Positions 1-10,641 are shown, counted from the stretch's first letter. The stretch is DNA of 64,000 bases from Pseudomonas sp. SLFW (GCF_009905615.1 NZ_JAAAKW010000001.1:620001-684000), one strand, 5' to 3'. Program-made: numbers and translations. The notes: generated by a model not told the origin, from the sequence alone.

Positions 1-549
1 CTCAGCCATTTCCAGCAACGCACGTGGCTGTTGGGCGTCGAGCCTGAGGGCCTTGGTGAACTCGTCGAGCGCCTGATCCCGATTGCCCAGCATCACGGAG
101 GTCATGCCGAGGTTCTCGAACACCCGGGCACGCTCGGCGTAGAGATTGTCGTCCGCAGCCTGCTGGAAGCGCTCGTAAGCGTCTTTGTAGCGTTTTTGCT
201 GGTAGAGAAAGCTGCCGTAATTATTGAGGATGCGAGCATCCTTGGGGCGAGAGGACAACGCTTTCTTGTAATACTGATCTGCAAGCTCAGGCTCGGCCTC
301 GGCCTGGAACACCAGCCCCAGCGCAGCATTGGCGTCAGGGTCGGAGCTGTCCAGCTCCAGTGCTTTTTTCAACGGCGCCTTCGCACGCTCCATCTGCCCC
401 TGCTGCAGATAGCCGATCCCCAACTGCACATAAGCCTGACGAGCATCTTCACGTCCCTTGCCGGTACTCATCGGATCGACGTTGCCGGTGGAAACACAGC
501 CAGCCAGCAGCGTGACAACACACAGCAGCAGCGCAGCGCGCAGGGACAT
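1..549 (-). CDS. pilF: Type IV pilus biogenesis/stability lipoprotein PilF (PilW family), 3' end cut by window edge
   Basis: The gene starts at an ATG complementary to 547-549 and runs off the left edge, so only about 183 N-terminal residues are visible. The protein opens with a lipoprotein signal peptide ending in the lipobox LLAGC, so it should be anchored in the outer membrane. Helical tetratricopeptide repeats follow, with typical spaced Gly/Ala/Tyr residues (for example QAYVQLGIGYLQQGQ and NNYGSFLYQQKRYKDA). In this family the lipoprotein acts as pilotin for the PilQ secretin of type IV pili. It lies 26 bp downstream of rlmN on the same strand, the usual Pseudomonas order ndk-rlmN-pilF, and is probably co-transcribed with it. 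Confidence 0.88.
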   Translation of the reverse strand, partial: MSLRAALLLCVVTLLAGCVSTGNVDPMSTGKGREDARQAYVQLGIGYLQQGQMERAKAPLKKALELDSSDPDANAALGLVFQAEAEPELADQYYKKALSSRPKDARILNNYGSFLYQQKRYKDAYERFQQAADDNLYAERARVFENLGMTSVMLGNRDQALDEFTKALRLDAQQPRALLEMAE

Positions 550-575
550 AGAGATCCTCTCAGTCAATTTCGCAG

Positions 576-1724
576 TCAGGTGCGAGCCCCAGCGACCTGA
601 GCCCCTTCGGTCTCGGCACTGAGCTCGCGCACAGCAATGTAGCGTTCGCTGCGGCGAGTGCGGTCCATTACCTGCCCGACCAGTTGGCCACAGGCAGCAT
701 CGATGTCCTCACCGCGCGTGGTGCGCACAGTGACGTTGAATCCAGCGTGATGCAGCAAATCCTGAAAACGACGGATCGCGTTGTTGCTCGGACGCTCATA
801 ACCCGAATGCGGGAACGGGTTGAATGGAATCAGGTTGATCTTGCACGGCGTGTCCTTGAGCAGCTCGATCATCTCCACGGCATGCTCAGGCTTGTCGTTG
901 ACGTCCTTGAGCAGGGTGTATTCGATGGTCAGGACGCGCTTCTCACCCAATGCCGACATGTAGTTGCGGCAGGATTCGAGCAGCATTTTCAACGGGTATT
1001 TCTTGTTGATCGGCACCAACTGGTTGCGCAGCGCGTCGTTCGGCGCGTGCAGCGAAAGCGCCAGCGACACGTCAATGTGCTGTGCCAGCACGTCGATCAT
1101 CGGTACCACGCCAGAGGTGGACAGCGTCACCCGACGTTTGGAGATGCCATAGCCGAAGTCGTCCATCATCAGACGCATGGCGGCAATGACATTGTCGAAG
1201 TTCAGCAATGGCTCGCCCATGCCCATCATCACCACGTTGGTGATGGCACGGTCGACGGTCGCCGGGACACTGCCGAAAGATTTGTTGGCAATCCACACCT
1301 GACCGATGACTTCGGCGGCGGTGAGGTTGCTGTTGAAGCCTTGCTTGCCGGTGGAGCAGAAACTGCAATCCAGCGCGCAGCCCGCCTGGGAAGAGACACA
1401 CAAGGTGCCGCGTTTGCCCTGCGGGATGTAAACAGTCTCGACGCAGCTGCCAGACGCCACGCGCACGACCCACTTACGGGTGCCGTCGGTTGAGATGTCC
1501 TCGCTGACGACTTCGGGACCCCGAATTTCGGCACGACGCTCAAGCTTTTCGCGCAGCGCCTTGCCGACGTTCGTCATGGCTTCGAAATTATCGACGCCAT
1601 AGTGGTGAATCCACTTCATGACCTGACCGGCACGGAAGCGTTTCTCCCCGATGGACTCGAAGAATTTTTCCATTTCCTGCAGGGTCAGACCCAACAGGTT
1701 GATTTTGCCAGTCGTATCAGTCAT
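576..1724 (-). CDS. rlmN: Dual-specificity 23S rRNA A2503 / tRNA A37 C2-methyltransferase RlmN
   Basis: A 382-residue radical-SAM enzyme that methylates C2 of A2503 in 23S rRNA and of A37 in some tRNAs. The radical-SAM cluster motif CxxxCxxC is at C116, C120 and C123 ([16 protein letters not shown]). The GMGEPLLN segment and a C-terminal AACGQL motif, which carries the second catalytic Cys, are both present. Length matches the family. It sits between ndk and pilF on the minus strand with short gaps, consistent with one operon. No truncation or oddity is seen. Confidence 0.96.
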   Translation of the reverse strand: MTDTTGKINLLGLTLQEMEKFFESIGEKRFRAGQVMKWIHHYGVDNFEAMTNVGKALREKLERRAEIRGPEVVSEDISTDGTRKWVVRVASGSCVETVYIPQGKRGTLCVSSQAGCALDCSFCSTGKQGFNSNLTAAEVIGQVWIANKSFGSVPATVDRAITNVVMMGMGEPLLNFDNVIAAMRLMMDDFGYGISKRRVTLSTSGVVPMIDVLAQHIDVSLALSLHAPNDALRNQLVPINKKYPLKMLLESCRNYMSALGEKRVLTIEYTLLKDVNDKPEHAVEMIELLKDTPCKINLIPFNPFPHSGYERPSNNAIRRFQDLLHHAGFNVTVRTTRGEDIDAACGQLVGQVMDRTRRSERYIAVRELSAETEGAQVAGART

Positions 1725-1751
1725 GGATTCACCCTCACTCGCAGCAGCAGC

Positions 1752-2177
1752 TTAGCGAGTGGTTACCTCGGTAGCAGCGAAGAAGTAAGCGATTTCGCGA
1801 GCAGCAGCGGCTTCGGAGTCCGAACCGTGAACGGCGTTGGCGTCGATGGACTCGGCGAAGTCAGCACGGATGGTGCCGGCAGCAGCTTCTTTAGGGTTGG
1901 TAGCGCCCATCAGCTCACGGTTTGCCAGGATGGCGTTTTCGCCTTCCAGCACCTGAACGACAACCGGACCGGAAGTCATGAAAGCAACCAGGTCGCCGAA
2001 GAAACCACGGGCGCTGTGCTCAGCGTAGAAACCTTCTGCTTCGGCCTTGGACAGTTGCTTCAGTTTCGAAGCGACGACGCGCAGACCGGCTTTTTCGAAG
2101 CGGGTGGTGATCTCGCCGATTACGTTTTTAGCAACAGCATCAGGCTTGATGATCGAGAAAGTACGTTGAACAGCCAT
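1752..2177 (-). CDS. ndk: Nucleoside diphosphate kinase
   Basis: A 141-residue cytoplasmic kinase that transfers the gamma-phosphate of ATP to NDPs. The N-terminus ([15 protein letters not shown]) is typical and the phospho-accepting histidine is H117 in the NAVHGSDS motif. The start codon has an AGTTACACC-type leader rather than a strong Shine-Dalgarno. A perfect TATAAT on the minus strand (complement of 2225-2230), inside the isc terminator hairpin, may be its -10 box. It is followed by rlmN and pilF on the same strand. Confidence 0.96.
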   Translation of the reverse strand: MAVQRTFSIIKPDAVAKNVIGEITTRFEKAGLRVVASKLKQLSKAEAEGFYAEHSARGFFGDLVAFMTSGPVVVQVLEGENAILANRELMGATNPKEAAAGTIRADFAESIDANAVHGSDSEAAAAREIAYFFAATEVTTR

Positions 2178-2215
2178 GGTGTAACTCCAGAAACGGTGAT
2201 TATTGCGAAAAATTA

Positions 2216-2238
2216 AACCCGCGAATTATACGCGGGTT
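2216..2238 (-). terminator. Terminator hairpin after iscX, overlapping a TATAAT box upstream of ndk
   Basis: An 8-bp perfect stem (AACCCGCG / CGCGGGTT, loop 7 nt) lies between iscX and ndk. On the minus strand it is followed by TTAATTTTT, consistent with a Rho-independent terminator for the isc operon. The loop and stem also contain TATAAT on the minus strand, well placed as a -10 box for ndk. No convincing -35 box is visible, so the promoter role is inferred. Confidence 0.6.
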
Positions 2239-2267
2239 CTGGTGTATTGCCTAACGTGCAGAGATGA

Positions 2268-2468
2268 TCAGTCTATTTCATCGGCCCAAAGGGTCTGGAC
2301 CGCTTCCAGTACCTTCTCGCCGACCCGACCCGACGTGTCGTCGAAATCAGGCAATTGCTGGATCATCTGTTGCAGTTTGACGAAGCCTACCGAGTAAGGA
2401 TCGAGCCCCGGATGGGCCTCGGCCAACTCTTCGGCAATGCGTTGTACGTCATTCCAACCGTAGCTCAT
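2268..2468 (-). CDS. iscX: Fe-S assembly accessory protein IscX
   Basis: A 66-residue acidic protein (MSYGWNDVQRIAEELAEAHPGLDP...) matching the IscX/YfhJ family in length and sequence. In other bacteria IscX binds IscS and iron and modulates sulfur transfer. It is the last gene of the isc cluster, 13 bp after fdx, and is followed by a terminator-like hairpin. Confidence 0.95.
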   Translation of the reverse strand: MSYGWNDVQRIAEELAEAHPGLDPYSVGFVKLQQMIQQLPDFDDTSGRVGEKVLEAVQTLWADEID

Positions 2469-2481
2469 GACAATCCCTCAG

Positions 2482-2823
2482 TCAGTGCGGCGCTTCGGCG
2501 GCATGGTTAAGCGAATATTTCGGAATCTCGACGGTCAGGTCTTCGGTACCGACCTTGGCCTGACATGCCAGGCGGGAAGTCGCTTCCAGGCCCCACGCAC
2601 GATCAAGATAGTCTTCTTCCAGCTCGTCGGCCTCTTCCAGCGAATTGAAACCCTCGCGGATGATGCAATGGCACGTGGTGCACGCGCACACACCGCCGCA
2701 CGCGCTTTCCATCTCGATATGGTGCTCATGAGCCAGTTCGAGGATGGATGTGCCTGGCGCAGCCTCGACCACCAACCCGTCCGGGCAAAACTCCTTGTGG
2801 GGGAGAAAAATCACCTGCGGCAT
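2482..2823 (-). CDS. fdx: ISC-type [2Fe-2S] ferredoxin
   Basis: A 113-residue adrenodoxin-type ferredoxin that supplies electrons for Fe-S cluster assembly. Cluster ligands C42, C48, C51 and C87 are visible (ACGGVCACTTC and RLACQAK). Start chosen at the ATG complementary to 2821-2823, preceded by a GAGGA ribosome-binding site that overlaps the end of hscA; a TTG one codon upstream is less likely. Placed directly after hscA, as in other isc operons. Confidence 0.95.
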   Translation of the reverse strand: MPQVIFLPHKEFCPDGLVVEAAPGTSILELAHEHHIEMESACGGVCACTTCHCIIREGFNSLEEADELEEDYLDRAWGLEATSRLACQAKVGTEDLTVEIPKYSLNHAAEAPH

Positions 2824-2826
2824 CAA

Positions 2827-4689
2827 TTATTCCTCAATCTCATTCAGGTTGCGTCCTGACAGGGCGGCTTTCACCGTCGAGTCCAGGCGGCGGGCCGCGA
2901 ACGCATCGGTCACCTGCGACAGACGCTTGGTCTGCTGCTCGATGGCCGCACCGTCGGTGCCCTTGATCAATTCACGGAGTTCATCCACCTGCATCTCGAT
3001 GACCACGCGTTCCTCGGCGTCGAGCAAACGCTCGCCATCAGCTTGCAACGCGCCTTCGACGGCCTCGACCAGGCGTTGGGCGTCGACCAGCTGCTCGCGC
3101 AGCACACGCGCGACCTTGTCGTCACCGGCGTACTGGAACGAATCCTTGAGCATGCGGGTGATTTCACCGTCGGTCAGGCCATAGGAAGGCTTGACCTGAA
3201 TGCTCGATTCCACGCCCGACGCCAGCTCGCGAGCGGAAACGCTCAGCAGACCATCGGCATCGACCTGGAAGGTGACACGAATTTTCGCCGCACCCGCGAC
3301 CATCGCGGGAATGCCGCGAAGATCGAAACGCGCCAGCGAACGGCAGTCGCTGATCAGTTCACGCTCACCTTGCAGGACGTGAATCATCATGGCCGACTGG
3401 CCGTCTTTATAGGTGGTGAACTCTTGGGCGCGAGCCACCGGAATCGTGGTGTTGCGCGGGATCACCTTCTCCATCAACCCGCCCATGGTCTCAAGACCAA
3501 GGGACAGCGGGATCACGTCAAGCAACAACAGTTCGCCGCCGTCACGCTTGTTGCCCGCCAGTGTATCGGCCTGAATCGCCGCGCCGATGGCAACCACTTG
3601 ATCCGGGTCGATTTCAGTCAACGGCTGACGACCGAACAGCTCGGCGACCGCTTCGCGCACACGCGGCACGCGAGTGGAACCGCCAACCATGACCACCGCT
3701 TCCACTTCGTCCAGCTCGATGCCGCAATCGCGTACGGCACGACGGCAGGCTTTGAGGCTGCGGGCAATCATCGGCTCGACAAGGGCGTCGAACGCGGCGC
3801 GGGTCAGCACGCCAGTCCAGGCGCCGTGAACGACGTCCACGGAATCGGTATCGGTGAGGGCTTCTTTGGCTGCGCAAGCCGTCTGCATCAGACGGCGCTG
3901 GGCCGAAGGGTCGAGGTCTTCGGACAGACCGGCCTCGGCAATGATCCAGCTGGCAATCGCATGGTCGAAATCGTCGCCCCCCAGCGCGCTGTCGCCGCCA
4001 GTTGCCATGACTTCGAAAACGCCGCCGGTCAGGCGCAGAATCGAGATATCGAAGGTGCCACCGCCGAGGTCGTAAATGGCGACAACGCCTTCGGCGTTTT
4101 GGTCCAGGCCGTAAGCCACTGCCGCCGCCGTGGGCTCATTGAGCAGGCGCAACACGGTCAGGCCCGCCAGCTTGGCGGCGTCTTTGGTGGCTTGCCGCTG
4201 TGCGTCATCGAAATACGCTGGCACGGTGATTACCGCGCCCACCAACTCGCCACCCAATGTCGCTTCGGCGCGCTGACGCAGCACCTTGAGGATGTCAGCG
4301 GAGACTTCAACCGGGCTTTTCGCGCCCTGAACGGTCTCGATGAATGGCATGTGCGACTCGCCGCCGATGAAGCGGTAAGGCAGCTGCTCACCCAAATGCT
4401 TCACGTCGGAGATGCCGCGCCCCATCAGACGCTTGACCGAGATAATGGTGTTCAGCGGGTCAGAGGCGGCGGCGTCCTTGGCGGACTGGCCGACTTCGAC
4501 ACGATCGGCGTGATAACGCACCGCCGACGGCAGGATGACCTGCCCGTTCTGATCGGGAAGAGGCTCACTGATGCCACTGCGCAGGGCAGCGACCAGCGAG
4601 TTGGTGGTGCCGAGATCGATCCCGACGGCCAGACGACGCTGATGAGGTTTTGGACTTTGGCCGGGTTCGGCGATCTGCAGTAGAGCCAT
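2827..4689 (-). CDS. hscA: Fe-S assembly Hsp70 chaperone HscA
   Basis: A 620-residue specialised Hsp70. The ATPase domain begins with [12 protein letters not shown], followed by the phosphate-2 motif [14 protein letters not shown] and the [17 protein letters not shown] motif. A substrate-binding domain (roughly residues 390-510) and a helical lid follow. HscA with HscB drives cluster release from IscU by recognising its LPPVK motif, which is present in the iscU gene of this window. It lies between hscB (46 bp upstream) and fdx. Confidence 0.96.
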   Translation of the reverse strand: MALLQIAEPGQSPKPHQRRLAVGIDLGTTNSLVAALRSGISEPLPDQNGQVILPSAVRYHADRVEVGQSAKDAAASDPLNTIISVKRLMGRGISDVKHLGEQLPYRFIGGESHMPFIETVQGAKSPVEVSADILKVLRQRAEATLGGELVGAVITVPAYFDDAQRQATKDAAKLAGLTVLRLLNEPTAAAVAYGLDQNAEGVVAIYDLGGGTFDISILRLTGGVFEVMATGGDSALGGDDFDHAIASWIIAEAGLSEDLDPSAQRRLMQTACAAKEALTDTDSVDVVHGAWTGVLTRAAFDALVEPMIARSLKACRRAVRDCGIELDEVEAVVMVGGSTRVPRVREAVAELFGRQPLTEIDPDQVVAIGAAIQADTLAGNKRDGGELLLLDVIPLSLGLETMGGLMEKVIPRNTTIPVARAQEFTTYKDGQSAMMIHVLQGERELISDCRSLARFDLRGIPAMVAGAAKIRVTFQVDADGLLSVSARELASGVESSIQVKPSYGLTDGEITRMLKDSFQYAGDDKVARVLREQLVDAQRLVEAVEGALQADGERLLDAEERVVIEMQVDELRELIKGTDGAAIEQQTKRLSQVTDAFAARRLDSTVKAALSGRNLNEIEE

Positions 4690-4735
4690 TGCTTTTCTGA
4701 TATCACTGGCGCGCCGCCCAAAAGGCGGCGCGGGG

Positions 4736-5254
4736 TTAATCGTCGAGGCGCTCTTCCAGCTGGCGCACTTCGTAGGAAAGCTTGTCGAGGAACTGCATGC
4801 GACGCATCAGGCGTTCGGCCTGTTCGCGCTGTGCAGCATCGTCCCAACAGGCTGCGAAGCTATCGTTCAGTTCTTCCTGCGCCACCTTGAGCCGACGCTT
4901 GAAGGTCGCGACACCGTCCAGATCCGCCTCGTCTTGCAGGTCTTCGAGCTCTTCGCGCCATTGCATCTGCTGCATCAGGAACTCGGGGTCGTGAACCGTG
5001 ACCTCCAGCGGCACCTCACCTTTGAGCGCCAACAGATAACGCGCCCGTTTAGGCGCGCTCTTCAGCGTCTGGTAGGCATCGTTCAAGCTCGCCGAGCGCT
5101 CCAGCGCAACGCGCTGCTCACGCTCGGAAGCGTCAGCGAAGCGGTCGGGGTGCACGCCACGGGCAAGCTCGCGATAACGCGTAGCCAACAGGTCAAGATC
5201 CAGACGGAAACCCGGCTGCAGATCGAATAGAGCGAAATGACAAGGAGTACCCAC
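4736..5254 (-). CDS. hscB: J-domain co-chaperone HscB
   Basis: A 172-residue DnaJ-type co-chaperone for HscA and IscU. The N-terminal J domain contains the HPD motif ([11 protein letters not shown]); the C-terminal part is the helical IscU-binding domain. The start is set at GTG (complement of 5252-5254), giving [12 protein letters not shown], the normal N-terminus, with a GAGG ribosome-binding site about 7 nt upstream. The longer reading frame upstream would overlap iscA and lacks similarity to the family. Confidence 0.94.
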   Translation of the reverse strand: MGTPCHFALFDLQPGFRLDLDLLATRYRELARGVHPDRFADASEREQRVALERSASLNDAYQTLKSAPKRARYLLALKGEVPLEVTVHDPEFLMQQMQWREELEDLQDEADLDGVATFKRRLKVAQEELNDSFAACWDDAAQREQAERLMRRMQFLDKLSYEVRQLEERLDD

Positions 5255-5262
5255 GACAAGCC

Positions 5263-5586
5263 TCAGACGTTGAAGCTTTCGCCGCAGCCACATTCACCGC
5301 GCGAGTTGGGGTTGTTGAACTTGAAGCCTTCGTTCAACCCTTCCTTGACGAAATCGAGTTCGGTGCCGTCGAGGTAAACCAGGCTCTTGGGATCGATGAT
5401 CACCTTGACGCCGTGGTACTCGAAAACGGTGTCTTCGCTTTCCGGTTCGTCGACGAACTCAAGTACGTACGCCAAGCCGGAACAGCCTGTGGTGCGAACG
5501 CCCAGACGAATGCCATCACCTTTGCCGCGCCCATCAAGGGAACGACGTACGTGATTGGCGGCCGCTTCGGTCATGCTGATAGCCAT
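5263..5586 (-). CDS. iscA: A-type Fe-S carrier IscA
   Basis: A 107-residue A-type carrier that receives or delivers Fe-S clusters. The three conserved cysteines are C35, C99 and C101 (TTGCSGLAY and GECGCGESF). It lies between iscU and hscB with very short gaps, the usual operon order. Confidence 0.96.
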   Translation of the reverse strand: MAISMTEAAANHVRRSLDGRGKGDGIRLGVRTTGCSGLAYVLEFVDEPESEDTVFEYHGVKVIIDPKSLVYLDGTELDFVKEGLNEGFKFNNPNSRGECGCGESFNV

Positions 5587-5621
5587 CGTGACTCCTTACG
5601 TGCAAGCGGGATGAGGACTGC

Positions 5622-6008
5622 TCAGAGCAGGCCTTTCTTCTGCTTGTAATCGCGAACGGCGGCCTTGATGGCGTCTTCGGCGAGTACGGAGCAGTGAATT
5701 TTCACCGGCGGCAGGGCCAGTTCTTCAGCCAGCTGAGTGTTCTTGATGGTCTCTGCTTCATCCAGAGTCTTGCCTTTCATCCACTCGGTAGCCAGGGAGC
5801 TGGAGGCGATGGCCGAACCGCAGCCGTAGGTCTTGAACTTGGCGTCTTCGATGATGCCTTGCTCGTTGACCTTGATTTGCAGGCGCATGACGTCACCGCA
5901 CGCCGGAGCGCCGACCATGCCAGTGCCGACATCAGGATCTTCCGCGTTCATCTTGCCGACGTTGCGCGGGTTCTCGTAGTGGTCGATGACCTTTTCGCTG
6001 TAAGCCAT
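5622..6008 (-). CDS. iscU: Fe-S cluster scaffold protein IscU
   Basis: A 128-residue scaffold on which [2Fe-2S] clusters are built from sulfur delivered by IscS. Ligand cysteines C37, C63 and C106 and the HscA recognition motif LPPVK (residues 99-103) are present. The start is placed at MAYSEKVIDHYENPRN, the conserved N-terminus; the open frame continues about 22 codons further upstream but that extension does not resemble IscU. Confidence 0.96.
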   Translation of the reverse strand: MAYSEKVIDHYENPRNVGKMNAEDPDVGTGMVGAPACGDVMRLQIKVNEQGIIEDAKFKTYGCGSAIASSSLATEWMKGKTLDEAETIKNTQLAEELALPPVKIHCSVLAEDAIKAAVRDYKQKKGLL

Positions 6009-6092
6009 GGTGCAATCCTCATCAGTTTGTCGCTCTGGCGACACTTCAAAAACCCGGTTTTCAAAGCGCCGCATTCATGTGGCGACTTGAAA

Positions 6093-7307
6093 TTAGTGTG
6101 CGGCCCACTCGATCTTCGAGATGTCGACGCCGTCTTTGAACATGTCCCACAGCGGCGACAGAGCGCGCAGCCTGGTGACAGCCTCGCAGACTTTCTGCGC
6201 AGCCCAGTCGATCTCTTCTTCGGTGGTGAAGCGGCCGAAGGTGAAACGGATCGAACTGTGTGCCAGTTCGTCGTTGCGACCCAGGGCACGCAGAACGTAG
6301 GAAGGCTCCAGGGAAGCCGAGGTGCACGCAGAACCGGACGACACCGCCAGATCCTTGAGCGCCATGATCAGCGACTCGCCTTCGACGTAGTTGAAGCTCA
6401 GATTCAGGTTGTGCGGTACGCGTGCTGTCAGGCTGCCGTTGACGTACAGCTCTTCGAGATGCTCGACCTGCTTGTAGAAGCGGTCACTGAGCGCCTTGAG
6501 GCGAACGTTTTCAGCAGCCATCTCTTCTTTCGCGATACGGAATGCTTCGCCCATGCCGACGATCTGGTGAGTGGCCAGGGTGCCGGAACGCATGCCGCGC
6601 TCGTGACCGCCACCGTGCATGGTCGCTTCGATACGGACGCGAGGCTTGCGGCTGACGTACAGCGCGCCGATGCCTTTAGGACCGTAAGTCTTGTGCGCCG
6701 AGAAGGACATCATGTCGACTTTCAGCTTGGACAGGTCGATCTCGACCTTGCCAGTGGACTGAGCGGCGTCAACATGAAACAGCACGCCGCGCGAACGGGT
6801 CAGTTCGCCAATCGCAGCGATGTCGTTGACGGTGCCGATTTCGTTGTTGACGTGCATGATCGAGACCAGAATGGTGTCGTCACGCAGCACGGCTTCGATC
6901 ATGGACGGCGTGATCAGACCGTCTTCGGTCGGGTCCAGGTAGGTGACTTCGAAACCCTCACGCTCCAGTTGGCGCATGGTGTCGAGGACAGCCTTGTGTT
7001 CGATCTTGCTGGTGATCAGGTGCTTGCCCTTGGTCGCATAGAAATGCGCGGCGCCCTTGATGGCCAGGTTGTCGGACTCGGTGGCACCGGAGGTCCAGAC
7101 GATTTCACGCGGGTCAGCATGAACCAGATCAGCGACCTGACGACGAGCGTTCTCAACCGCCTCTTCCGCTTTCCAGCCGAAAACGTGGGAGCGCGACGCC
7201 GGGTTACCGAAGTTGCCATCCACCAGCAGGCAATCGCTCATTTTCTGCGCAACACGCGGATCGACCGGGGTCGTCGCGGAATAATCGAGGTAAATCGGCA
7301 ATCTCAT
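6093..7307 (-). CDS. iscS: Cysteine desulfurase IscS
   Basis: A 404-residue PLP enzyme converting cysteine to alanine and a protein persulfide. PLP lysine K206 lies in [12 protein letters not shown] and the active-site C328 in [17 protein letters not shown]. It starts [16 protein letters not shown], 16 codons inside the longest open frame, matching family length. It supplies sulfur to IscU and probably to tRNA thiolation. Second gene of the isc operon, 44 bp after iscR. Confidence 0.96.
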   Translation of the reverse strand: MRLPIYLDYSATTPVDPRVAQKMSDCLLVDGNFGNPASRSHVFGWKAEEAVENARRQVADLVHADPREIVWTSGATESDNLAIKGAAHFYATKGKHLITSKIEHKAVLDTMRQLEREGFEVTYLDPTEDGLITPSMIEAVLRDDTILVSIMHVNNEIGTVNDIAAIGELTRSRGVLFHVDAAQSTGKVEIDLSKLKVDMMSFSAHKTYGPKGIGALYVSRKPRVRIEATMHGGGHERGMRSGTLATHQIVGMGEAFRIAKEEMAAENVRLKALSDRFYKQVEHLEELYVNGSLTARVPHNLNLSFNYVEGESLIMALKDLAVSSGSACTSASLEPSYVLRALGRNDELAHSSIRFTFGRFTTEEEIDWAAQKVCEAVTRLRALSPLWDMFKDGVDISKIEWAAH

Positions 7308-7351
7308 TGAATATCTCCTATCGGGCAGGCGCGCCGCGCGTTCATCTGCGT

Positions 7352-7843
7352 TCACTCAACGGCGGATGTTTCAATCTTGTCCAGAAACTGCGTCTTGGTA
7401 TTGCAACGACGCAGGTCCTGACGTTGGGCGACTTCCTGCACTTCACGGCGAGTGACGAGGTCGGCCAGGCTGATACCGCTTAGAAATTCATGAATCTGCT
7501 GGCTGAGGTCGCACCACAGATGGTGGGTGAGACAGGTATCGCCAGCATGGCAATCACCGAGCCCCTGACAGCGCGTCGCATCGACCGATTCGTTGACTGC
7601 ATCGATCACTTGCGCCACCTGGATGCCCTGCATGTCGCGGGACAACTGGTAGCCGCCACCTGGACCACGCACGCTGGACACCAGATTGCTGCGACGCAGC
7701 TTGGCGAACAGTTGTTCGAGGTAGGAAAGGGAAATCCCTTGCCGCTCGGAGATATCGGCCAGAGACACTGGCCCATGCTGCGCGTGCAACGCCAGATCAA
7801 GCATGGCAGTGACGGCGTATCGGCCCTTTGTAGTCAGTCGCAT
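7352..7843 (-). CDS. iscR: Rrf2-family [2Fe-2S] regulator IscR
   Basis: A 163-residue transcription factor sensing Fe-S status. The N-terminal winged helix-turn-helix ([18 protein letters not shown]) is typical of Rrf2 proteins. Cluster ligands C92, C98, C104 and H107 are all present. In characterised systems the holo-form represses its own operon through type-1 sites, and such a site lies 41-65 bp upstream (see 7884-7908). First gene of the isc operon. Confidence 0.96.
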   Translation of the reverse strand: MRLTTKGRYAVTAMLDLALHAQHGPVSLADISERQGISLSYLEQLFAKLRRSNLVSSVRGPGGGYQLSRDMQGIQVAQVIDAVNESVDATRCQGLGDCHAGDTCLTHHLWCDLSQQIHEFLSGISLADLVTRREVQEVAQRQDLRRCNTKTQFLDKIETSAVE

Positions 7844-7883
7844 GACGTGTACCGCGGAGGTTCGGAATGAGGGCGAGTATGCT

Positions 7884-7908
7884 ATTTCCGAGTATTTAAG
7901 TCAACTAT
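7884..7908 (-). promoter_or_regulatory. IscR type-1 binding site upstream of iscR
   Basis: The minus strand at this place reads ATAGTTGACT, a short AT-rich stretch, then TACTCGGAAAT, a good match to the 25-bp type-1 IscR consensus (ATAsyyGACTrwwwyAGTCrrsTAT). It is located just upstream of iscR, where negative autoregulation by [2Fe-2S]-IscR is known in related bacteria. Binding here is inferred from the motif. Confidence 0.8.
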
Positions 7909-8013
7909 AAGACCTAGCAAAGCAGTCGGGATTACCCGCAAAGAGCGGGCGGCATAATAGCAAGTTCAGAGGTCAAATGGCATGTTCCAACGACCCTTTT
8001 AGAGTCGTTTGCG

Positions 8014-8802
8014 TCAAATTCCTTGACCCACTTTGGTCGCGTTGCGCTCTTCAATGCAGTCGAACACGTCTTTTCGCAGCTCCGGCAGCTCCTGTTCGCG
8101 ATACTCGCAACCGAGGCTCTTGAGCGCCTTGCCCATGTCTTCCATGCGCACGTCGACCGCCTGAAGGTGATCGAGCAACTGGCCGATGGCCTTGGCCACT
8201 GGGTCCGGCATGTCCTCACTGACGCCATACGCGTCAAAGCCGATCTTTTCGGCGATCGCCTTGCGCTTGGCATGGGTATCGTCTTCATCGGCCTTGACGA
8301 TAATGCGCCCAGGAATGCCCACCACCGTCGCGCCTGCCGGTACCGGCTTGGTGACGACCGCATTGGAACCGACTTTGGCACCCGCACCGACGGTGAATGG
8401 GCCAAGCACCTTCGCGCCCGCCCCTACCACAACACCGGATTCCAGCGTCGGATGGCGCTTGCCTTTATTCCAGCTGGTGCCGCCCAGCGTCACACCCTGA
8501 TAGAGCGTCACGTCGTCGCCGATTTCAGCGGTCTCGCCAATGACGATCCCCATGCCATGGTCGATGAAGAAGCGTCGCCCCACCTTGGCCCCCGGATGAA
8601 TTTCGATGCCCGTCAACCAGCGCCCGAAGTTCGAGACCATGCGCGCAGGCCATTTCAGGTCCTTGCCCCACAGCCAGCCTGATAACCGATGCAGCCAGAT
8701 CGCGTGCATGCCGGGGTAGCAGGTCAACACTTCGAATGCGTTACGGGCTGCCGGGTCACGGTGAAACACGCTTTGAATGTCTTCTCGCAAACGCTCGAAC
8801 AT
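8014..8802 (-). CDS. cysE: Serine O-acetyltransferase CysE
   Basis: A 262-residue enzyme making O-acetylserine, the precursor of cysteine. An N-terminal helical domain is followed by left-handed beta-helix hexapeptide repeats ([43 protein letters not shown]). Start is the ATG complementary to 8800-8802; it overlaps the trmJ stop codon (TGATG), so the two genes are probably translationally coupled. The neighbouring isc operon uses cysteine as sulfur donor. Confidence 0.95.
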   Translation of the reverse strand: MFERLREDIQSVFHRDPAARNAFEVLTCYPGMHAIWLHRLSGWLWGKDLKWPARMVSNFGRWLTGIEIHPGAKVGRRFFIDHGMGIVIGETAEIGDDVTLYQGVTLGGTSWNKGKRHPTLESGVVVGAGAKVLGPFTVGAGAKVGSNAVVTKPVPAGATVVGIPGRIIVKADEDDTHAKRKAIAEKIGFDAYGVSEDMPDPVAKAIGQLLDHLQAVDVRMEDMGKALKSLGCEYREQELPELRKDVFDCIEERNATKVGQGI

Positions 8803-9575
8803 CACTGATCCTTCCGCTTGTAGGGCTCGCCGCTGGCCGTTTTCTGGGTCTCGGTGAGGATGCCACGCAAAATGTTCATTTCGGAGCGACTGACAGCAGA
8901 GCGGCCATAAAGCCGGCGCAACCGCGCCATCAGATGACGAGGCTTCTCGGGATCAAGGAAGCCAATGCTGACCAATGTCGCTTCCAGATGCTCATAGAAT
9001 TTTTCCATCTCATCCATGGTCGCCAGCTCGTTACTGCGTACGGACGTCACTTCGTATTTCTCGACCTTGCTCGCCTGCCCTTCCGCCGCCAACCACGCCA
9101 TGCGTGCCTCGTAGCTCAGCACCTGAACAGCGGCCGCCAGGTTGAGCGAGCTGAATTCAGGGTCGGACGGAATGTGCACATGGTAATGACAGCGTTGCAG
9201 CTCCTCATTGGTCAGGCCGGCATATTCACGGCCAAATACCAGAGCGATCTCTTCACCCTGAGCGGCGTGTTCGATGGTCTTGACGCCCGCTTCACGAGGG
9301 TCGAGCAAGGGCCAGGGGATACGACGATCCCGGGCGCTGGTGCCCATGACCAGATTGCAGCCCACCAGCGCATCTTCGAGTGTCGCGACCACCTGGGCGC
9401 TTTCCAGAATGTCGCCGGCCCCGGAGGCACGGGCATCGGCTTCGTGATGGGGAAAATGCGCAGGGTCGACCAATACCAGCCGCGTTAGCCCCATGTTCTT
9501 CATGGCACGCGCCGCACCACCGATATTCCCCGGATGACTGGTTCCGACCAGAACGACACGAATGTTTTGCAGCAC
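8802..9575 (-). CDS. trmJ: tRNA (cytidine/uridine-32-2'-O)-methyltransferase TrmJ
   Basis: A 257-residue SPOUT-class methyltransferase. The N-terminus [24 protein letters not shown] is the family signature, and the knotted SAM site is represented by [16 protein letters not shown] and [19 protein letters not shown]. It methylates the 2'-OH of position 32 in several tRNAs. Its stop overlaps the cysE start. It is divergent from suhB across about 240 bp. Confidence 0.95.
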   Translation of the reverse strand: MLQNIRVVLVGTSHPGNIGGAARAMKNMGLTRLVLVDPAHFPHHEADARASGAGDILESAQVVATLEDALVGCNLVMGTSARDRRIPWPLLDPREAGVKTIEHAAQGEEIALVFGREYAGLTNEELQRCHYHVHIPSDPEFSSLNLAAAVQVLSYEARMAWLAAEGQASKVEKYEVTSVRSNELATMDEMEKFYEHLEATLVSIGFLDPEKPRHLMARLRRLYGRSAVSRSEMNILRGILTETQKTASGEPYKRKDQ

Positions 9576-9812
9576 TGGGGCAGTCTCGCTAGCAGCTGGA
9601 AAGGGGGACGAATCTTACAGAAGCGCCCGGCCCAAGGCTATGAACCCTTGCGCCAACGCCCCTGGATAGGCCCTGAAACCGCCACGAATTCGCGACCGCC
9701 CGTCGCGCATGAGGCGACGAGACGCGGAGGAAAGGCCGTCTTCGCGCTGGAAATCATCGACAAGAACCCCTAGAATGCCCGGCTCTCTTTAACGACCTAG
9801 GTGATTACATCC

Positions 9813-10628
9813 ATGCAGCCCATGCTGAATATCGCGCTGCGCGCCGCCCGCAGCGCCAGCGAATTGATTTTCCGCTCCATCGAGCGCCTGGATACCATCA
9901 AGGTCGACGAAAAAGACGCGAAAGACTACGTAACCGAGATCGATCGCGCCGCTGAAAAAACCATTATTGAAGCGCTGCTTAAGGCTTACCCGAATCACGG
10001 CATCCTTGGCGAAGAAAGCGGCCTCAAAGAAGGCACTGGCGAAGGCGCCGATTACCTGTGGGTCATTGACCCGCTGGACGGCACCACCAACTTCGTACGC
10101 GGCGTGCCGCATTTCGCAGTCAGCATTGCCTGCAAATATCGCGGTCGCCTGGAACACGCCGTGGTTCTCGACCCGGTTCGCCAGGAAGAATTCACCGCCT
10201 CCCGTGGTCGTGGCGCTCAGCTGAACGGCCGCCGCCTGCGTGTCAGCCCGCGCAAGAGCCTGGAAGGCGCCCTGCTCGGCACCGGCTTCCCGTTCCGCGA
10301 GAACCAGCTCGACAACCTGGACAACTACCTGAACATGTTCCGCTCGCTGGTCGGCCAGACCGCAGGCATCCGTCGCGCAGGCGCCGCAAGCCTGGACCTG
10401 GCTTATGTTGCAGCCGGTCGTTTCGACGCGTTCTGGGAGTCGGGTCTATCCGAGTGGGACATGGCCGCGGGCGCCCTGCTGATTCAGGAAGCCGGCGGCC
10501 TGGTCAGCGATTTCAACGGCGGCCACGAATTCCTTGAAAAAGGCCACATCGTTGCGGGCAACACCAAGTGCTTCAAAGCCGTGCTGACCTCGATCGCACC
10601 GTTCGTGCCTGCGTCGCTCAAGCGCTAA
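9813..10628 (+). CDS. suhB: Inositol-1-monophosphatase family protein SuhB
   Basis: A 271-residue Mg-dependent phosphatase of the IMPase family. Metal-site motifs are GEESG, WVIDPLDGTTNFVRG and WDMAAGALLIQEAGG. Start MQPMLNIALRAARSAS is the conserved N-terminus, 4 codons inside the open frame. In Escherichia coli SuhB also takes part in rRNA antitermination complexes. A strong terminator follows at 10642. Confidence 0.95.
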   Translation: MQPMLNIALRAARSASELIFRSIERLDTIKVDEKDAKDYVTEIDRAAEKTIIEALLKAYPNHGILGEESGLKEGTGEGADYLWVIDPLDGTTNFVRGVPHFAVSIACKYRGRLEHAVVLDPVRQEEFTASRGRGAQLNGRRLRVSPRKSLEGALLGTGFPFRENQLDNLDNYLNMFRSLVGQTAGIRRAGAASLDLAYVAAGRFDAFWESGLSEWDMAAGALLIQEAGGLVSDFNGGHEFLEKGHIVAGNTKCFKAVLTSIAPFVPASLKR

Positions 10629-10641
10629 GCGTTGATGCTGC

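Noticed and set aside
684..1493. Long plus-strand open frame opposite rlmN
   Set aside because: It is the antisense shadow of rlmN, has an unnatural His/Arg-rich composition and no ribosome-binding site.
3043..4683. 546-codon plus-strand open frame opposite hscA
   Set aside because: Antisense shadow of hscA caused by GC-rich third positions; no family features.
5694..7310. 538-codon plus-strand open frame opposite iscU-iscS
   Set aside because: Antisense shadow crossing two clearly real genes.
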